A stretch of DNA of 64,000 bases from Oopsacas minuta (lineage: Eukaryota > Porifera > Hexactinellida > Lyssacinosida > Leucopsacidae), in contig JAKMXF010000321.1 of the NCBI GenBank assembly GCA_024704765.1, positions 372,001 through 436,000 on the forward strand, given 5' to 3'. This document shows, one piece after another, positions 59,245 through 64,000 of the stretch; within the stretch, counting starts at the first letter, position 1; each line of letters starts with the position of its first letter. The translations under genes and the position numbers were made by a program. The notes under the pieces are model-generated. The model worked only from the letters and a program-made list of their open reading frames with translations, ran no database searches and was not told the origin of the DNA.

Positions 59245-60710
59245 TATATCAATTAAATGAGACTTTTTTGTAATTTGAGTTACCCTCATTATTCTATTGT
59301 TGTATTGTTGTTTAGTAGAAATTTCCAACTCAAATCCGTCTAATGCGAATATTTTACAGTTAGTTCAAGAATAGAAAATCAGTTTATGGAAAAAGTATGT
59401 ACTAACAGCGGAACGTTTAAACCGAGTTCTACTGTACTTAGGGGTATTATTTGCAAGGGACATTTGCTTGAATCAGTTGGCGGTGTATGTAATTCTTTCC
59501 AGTAAATATTTTTGTATGCTATGTTGTTGATAATTTGCAACAATTATGAATCTATTCAAGATGTAAGATGTTTGCGTAATATCCGCGTATTGAATAACAT
59601 AATTGTGTGTCGCTTGGATATTTCTTTTGTACTTTCAACACGATAATTACTAATCATTAGATCCAATCATATTAGGTATAATGTGTCGTTTCGCTTTGAA
59701 ATAGTAATGTGGAGCATCCAGCTAGTATAGGTTGGGAAGAACAAACTGGCATAGTTATTAGATAAGAGTTTGTTATGCGTCTTAAGCCGATTACTAACCC
59801 GAGTTCTACGATAGTTTTCTAAGGATTACAGGTTACAACAAAACTGCTACTGACCGAAACGGTCATGTTGGTTTGTAGCCTTTTGACCTACCTCCGTTTT
59901 CAATGCACCCCACTTTGATAGATTATTTGTAAATTAATCTTAACATTCCAGTCGGATAAAATGTCTTATTCCATATTAACCTATGTATGCGTACACATTT
60001 ACGTAGTTGATTTTGCAATTTGAATGACTATCTATTCATTTATTTTTCAACCATCCAGAAATATGACCTTCTAGTAAATTCTTTGATTGCATCATCCCTC
60101 CTCTTCCTAAATCTATTTACATATTTGCATGTTTGCAAAAACACTAAACGAGATCATCAAATCTCATTTATCTGTCCACTGTGGCTCTTATAATCCACGT
60201 GTTACCGTGTCACCGAATGCTCTAAACGGGCTGCAATTATATATTCACATGCCAGGGCGGACTGGCCTACGGGGAAACCGGGAGATTTCTCGGTGGGCCG
60301 GTGAGCTTCTGACAACCCCCTACTCAAAACATTTCATACACAATATCAGGACTGGGTATTAAGATACAACATGTATGTGTAGGATCATACCTTTTCTATA
60401 ACAATATCAGTTACACAAATTGCATGTTAACGATCGTTCTCTAAATTGAAGCACAGCAAAACAAATTTAATAATATTTTCTCGGCCCCAATCTTTGAGCC
60501 AGTCCGCCCCTGTCCACATGGCCCACCACAAACTGGAAGTAACACTCTAAACTATAGCTATAAAGTTCTAGACATAATTCATTTTGAAACCATATTTTTT
60601 TCTGAGTGAAAGTTATAAATACTGATGTAATAGTAAAGAGTAATAGTAAAAGCTAAAGAACTTGTCTCAAGGTTTCGTGATTTCCAAGAACTACACAACA
60701 CACCACGTTA
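59245..60710. other. 1.5 kb intergenic region with repeats
   Basis: No gene recognised. A family G fragment ('cggaacgtttaaaccgagttctactgta' at about 59408-59437) and an element with CAGGGCGGACTGG / CCAGTCCGCCCCTG inverted ends (60252-60513) account for part of it. A 77-codon open frame at 60129 lies mostly in that element. Confidence 0.55.
60252..60513. repeat. Inverted-repeat element with CAGGGCGGACTGG ends
   Basis: CCAGGGCGGACTGGCC at the left, GAGCCAGTCCGCCCCTG at the right; GC-rich ends in an AT-rich setting, typical of non-autonomous hAT-like elements. Confidence 0.65.
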
Positions 60711-63700
60711 ATGGGTAATTCTTGTCTGCGCCATCAAAATAATACTGTAGTAGGCACAGCAACAGCTCCAATTGATCTCCCTAATATAAAGGTAGAAGAT
60801 TCTCCAAGTTCTGGTAACGGCACAGATATTATTATGGAATCCGATACGCCTTCAATTATTTCCCCGTCAGATAATCAAACCAGTCCATTTTTCCAAATAA
60901 ATCTCCCTCGACATAATTCAGATATTGAGACGAGTGGCAGTGACTTAGGGGTAAGTCCTGTCTCTCCGCTCTCTGACTCTGTTCTAGAAAGACCTTCCCT
61001 CTATCAGAACTTTGGATTGAGGATGATAAAACCACAAAAGAGCGAGCCTTACCTCACAGTCCCGATAAAATCCCGACCTGCTAAGTTGACAAAAACATAC
61101 TCAGAATCTCGTGTGGGATTTCGTAAGAGCTCAGCAGTGCAGTCTTGTTCGGTTTTCCACTCTCTAGCTTTAGAACACAGTCCTACGTCAAGTCTCCCTC
61201 TTTCTACTAGCCCTATCCCAGATACCTGCGGATCTATCACAAACTCTCTTCTGCATTCCTTACTTGCTGAGAGAGAGAATGAATTCATTTGGAAGGATGA
61301 ACTATCTATTTTCTGCACGACTTGGAATTGTCACGGAAAGGTTAGTAGTAGTATAATTACCATATCGACTAATAGTAGACCCGGGATATTCCTCTCCCTC
61401 TCTAATACGTCTACCACAATACTAACGAGCAAACTAGGAAATATTGGGCTTATTCCAGCTTAGATTTGCACAGAAACTACGATAGTGATTGTTGAATCGA
61501 TTCATGCACTTTTGGCCACGTTTGTCATGCTCATCATGTTTTGTCAGCTTTGGTCAAATGGCTATAGAAAAAGATATATTTGACTTAATTATAACGTAGC
61601 ACATATATGTGGCCGGAGGCGTGTTATACTATTCTACCATTACTTCATTTTAGATTCCGCTTGTAACAGACATAGAAAGAGAATGGTTGAACAAACCTAA
61701 GCAGCTAGCTGACATATACGCTATAGGTCTACAGGAGATTGATACAGGATATGAAGTTCTGATACTGAACCAGTCTAGCAATCAAAATCAATGGGAGACA
61801 GTAATGTCTTCTGTTTTCAAGAAGATGGGTTCTTACGTGCTCCATGAGACAAATCGTCTTTCTTCTATGTTCCTGATGATATTTGTGAGAGAAGAGCTCT
61901 CCAGACATATCACAGAGACAGCTGTACATGCAATATCTACTGGAATAGGAGGGATATTAGCTAATAAGGGAGGAGTTGGTTAGTTAGATTAGGTCTTGAT
62001 TGAATCATTCTCTAATATACATTCATGTATAATTGTATATATTTGGTAAGAATTTGATATTCCCATTTCCCAGACAGATGTGAGGCGAAATACATTTTAT
62101 TGGAATTGTATTTTATCAATTTCATTATTACCAAATAAGGAATATTACGTTCTAGCTGTTAAATACTATACAATAAACTCCCGTTATCACCAATTCGGAT
62201 GTAAATGAAATGATACCAGGGTCCCGAGCACTTCGTTATAACGAAAGTTTAGTGTAATTACATTCCATCGCTACATATGGTTGCTTCAAAACAATTCAAA
62301 AATTTCGGTTACACATCTCTTTGTTATTCAATACATTAGCTACATTATTTCGTCCTGTAAAACTTCTATCAGTCATATAAATTTGTGATTACATCAACAC
62401 CCGTTTGTTAGTTAATATCTCTATGAAATATGTCCATGTGAGCATTTGTATGGTAGTATACTAGTGCGTAATTACCTTCATGGTGGTGGTGGTTAGTTAT
62501 TTCTATGGGTTAGTTTATTAATAGATTTCATTAAGGTTTCGGTATTATGATAACAATATCTTCCCCACGGGACCAAAGATATCGCCATTATAAAGAGATA
62601 TCTATGACTTTATGGGATCTTATTTTAATACAAATCTTATGGGAATTATTTCAGAATGGTTAATAATAGTACGTATTTGAATTTTTTGATATTCCATTAC
62701 AATTACAGCGAATGATTTGGTAGATACTTTCGGCGCGAAAAGATGTTCATTCACACTAGATTAGCTCCTATATAGTTAATAATGCCCATATATGGAATTA
62801 TCTAACAAATTTCCTTGAATTACGTGCAGCTTCCTTCTTCAATCCTCATTATAGCTTTATCAAATTCCTGATAAGATAATTAAGATATTACTACATAGGA
62901 TAATAGCCATCACAACTATTTTCTTAATAATTATATTCGTTATGTCGATTTCTATTTTTATGGAATGGATTGCAAATGCTATTCATTCAAAAGGTTTGGA
63001 TTACCTCTTTTGCATACGTATTCGCCTGTTATACGATAATTCTAATATATAGTCAGCTCTCATTATATCGAAGCTCAAGGATCCGCGATGGTTACTTGGA
63101 TATAATGTGAGTTGACTGTATGGTCCATGAGAAAAACTACAGTTATATTACTTCTCAATTTATATAAACCCTATCATTCTAGCAATCCGATTTAAGATCC
63201 ACGACAGTACACTATGTTTCGTAAACTCTCATTTCTCTGCTCATGTCACAGAGATAGAAAAGCGCAATTCAGAATACAAAGAAATAATGACAGATATGTT
63301 ATTCCAAATCGGAGATAGAACAATACCACTTATAAGCCATAACATTGTGTTTTGGTTTGGAGATCTAAACTATAGATTTGAAATGAGTAATACATTTTGT
63401 TATGATGACGTCATGGTTGCTTGTAAGGAGAATGACACAGAGGCTCTTAAACTACATGACCAGTTCTACTTAGAACATCAAAGAGGAGATATATTCAGTG
63501 AATTCCAGGAGGGGGAAATTACATTTCTGCCTAGCTACAAGTATGATCCGGGTGAGTCAATTATTCTATCATTGTTAGGTTACTGAAGTTTTGGTAGTTG
63601 GAAAATTTGTGACTAAAATACCACGAAATTTTGGACCTTTTGGGACCGAATGGAATTTGGAATTCGATCCTAGATATCGATTCCAAAGACTCAAAAACTA

Positions 63701-64000
63701 GAACCATGAGGTAATGCAGGACCAATTTCGGGGGCGATTTTCGACCAATACCGAAAATATCTACTATATCAATTATATGTTTTTTGTATTAGGCACGAAT
63801 ATCTGGGATTCTAGTGCCAAGAAGCGTTGTCCTGCTTGGTGCGACAGAATCCTTTGGAAAGGAGAGGAAGTAAAGCAGCTATCCTACTCAATGCATCATA
63901 CTATATTACCATCAGATCACAAACCTGTATCTGCTTTATTTAACGTACAAATTAGAGGAGTTGATCAACAGAAACTGGATAAAGTGGGGGAGGAAGTCCG
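60711..64000 (+). CDS. Type II inositol 5-phosphatase (INPP5B/OCRL-like), 3' truncated by window
   Basis: Four exons seen: 60711-61340, 61654-61978, 63183-63551 and 63794 to the window end. Phases agree; the first 510 residues are present. The N-terminus is MGNSCLRHQ, a consensus for N-myristoylation at Gly2 with a nearby palmitoylatable Cys5. It is followed by about 190 Ser/Pro-rich residues without a PH domain. The catalytic domain starts FCTTWNCHGK and continues IYAIGLQEID, LANKGGVG, CFVNSHFSAHVTEIEKRN, VFWFGDLNYRFEM, GEITFLPSYKYDPGTNIWDS, PAWCDRILWKG and LPSDHKPVSALF: all the Mg-binding and catalytic motifs of the 5-phosphatase fold. After the domain, VDQQKLDKVGEEVR matches the OCRL/INPP5B linker to the ASH domain. 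Substrates are PI(4,5)P2 and PIP3. Confidence 0.9.
62167..62257. repeat. MITE family F (5-phosphatase intron 2)
   Basis: TACAATAAACTCCCGTTATCACC to CACTTCGTTATAACGAAAGTTTAGTGTA; 91 bp. Confidence 0.75.
63048..63120. repeat. Shortest family A MITE (5-phosphatase intron 2)
   Basis: TATAGTCAGCTCTCATTATATCGAAGC to GGATATAATGTGAGTTGACTGTA; 73 bp. Confidence 0.8.

Noticed and set aside
60129-60362. 77-codon plus frame near the U4 gene
   Set aside because: Its second half is the CAGGGCGGACTGG repeat element; the first half has no recognised similarity.
1-64000. CRISPR arrays, bacterial operons, integrated prophage or retroviral genes
   Set aside because: None seen: no regular spacer arrays, no polycistronic layout, no reverse transcriptase or capsid-like frames.
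1-64000. tRNA genes
   Set aside because: I looked for A-box/B-box pairs with a foldable cloverleaf and found none I could defend by eye.

Overview
This is a eukaryotic, almost certainly early-branching animal window (a sponge-like genome is my best guess, inferred rather than proven). It is AT-rich and compact. It carries about 29 protein genes on both strands, many with introns of roughly 60-300 bp, and one snRNA gene. The animal call rests on presenilin, a PI3-kinase p85-type subunit, Flower, an AQP11-type aquaporin, SIRT4 and NFX1. The spaces between genes and many introns are filled with short inverted-repeat (MITE-like) elements of several families. Exon coordinates are my own reading of GT/GC..AG sites, checked by reading-phase arithmetic, with no transcript evidence.

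Layout. 0.4-2.8 kb: MPHOSPH6, a lone ubiquitin-like exon, an SRR1-like gene and a small orphan. 4-15.7 kb: a large NFX1 gene (minus) whose introns hold three complete plus-strand genes: a multi-pass membrane protein, an NHL-repeat protein and an EF-hand protein. 16-22 kb, all minus: Flower, two tandem NSDHL-like dehydrogenases and a tail-anchored glycerol kinase. 22.5-26 kb: p23 co-chaperone whose last intron holds the minor-spliceosome gene RNPC3. 26.4-32.7 kb: aquaporin-11-like, elongin B, SCYL1-like, a small CaaX protein and SF3B5. 33-41 kb: a myotubularin with an unusual N-terminal C2 domain, then a p55-like PI3K regulatory subunit. 41-50.5 kb, plus: SIRT4, presenilin and UBE4B. 51-57 kb: a coiled-coil orphan, an RNF4-like SUMO-targeted RING protein and a DYNLT5-like gene whose intron holds METTL6 (minus). 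57.4-58.5 kb: a polytopic orphan. 59.1 kb: U4 snRNA. 60.7-64 kb: an INPP5B/OCRL-like 5-phosphatase with an N-terminal lipidation signal, running off the window.

Themes. (1) Gene nesting is frequent: three host genes carry five guest genes, and a sixth case is possible at the left edge. (2) Phosphoinositide genes cluster: a 3-phosphatase and a PI3K subunit are adjacent, with a 5-phosphatase at the right end. (3) RNA-processing components are over-represented (U4, RNPC3, SF3B5, MPHOSPH6). (4) Three introns are best read as GC-AG. The most novel-looking item is the C2-GRAM-myotubularin-FYVE gene model.
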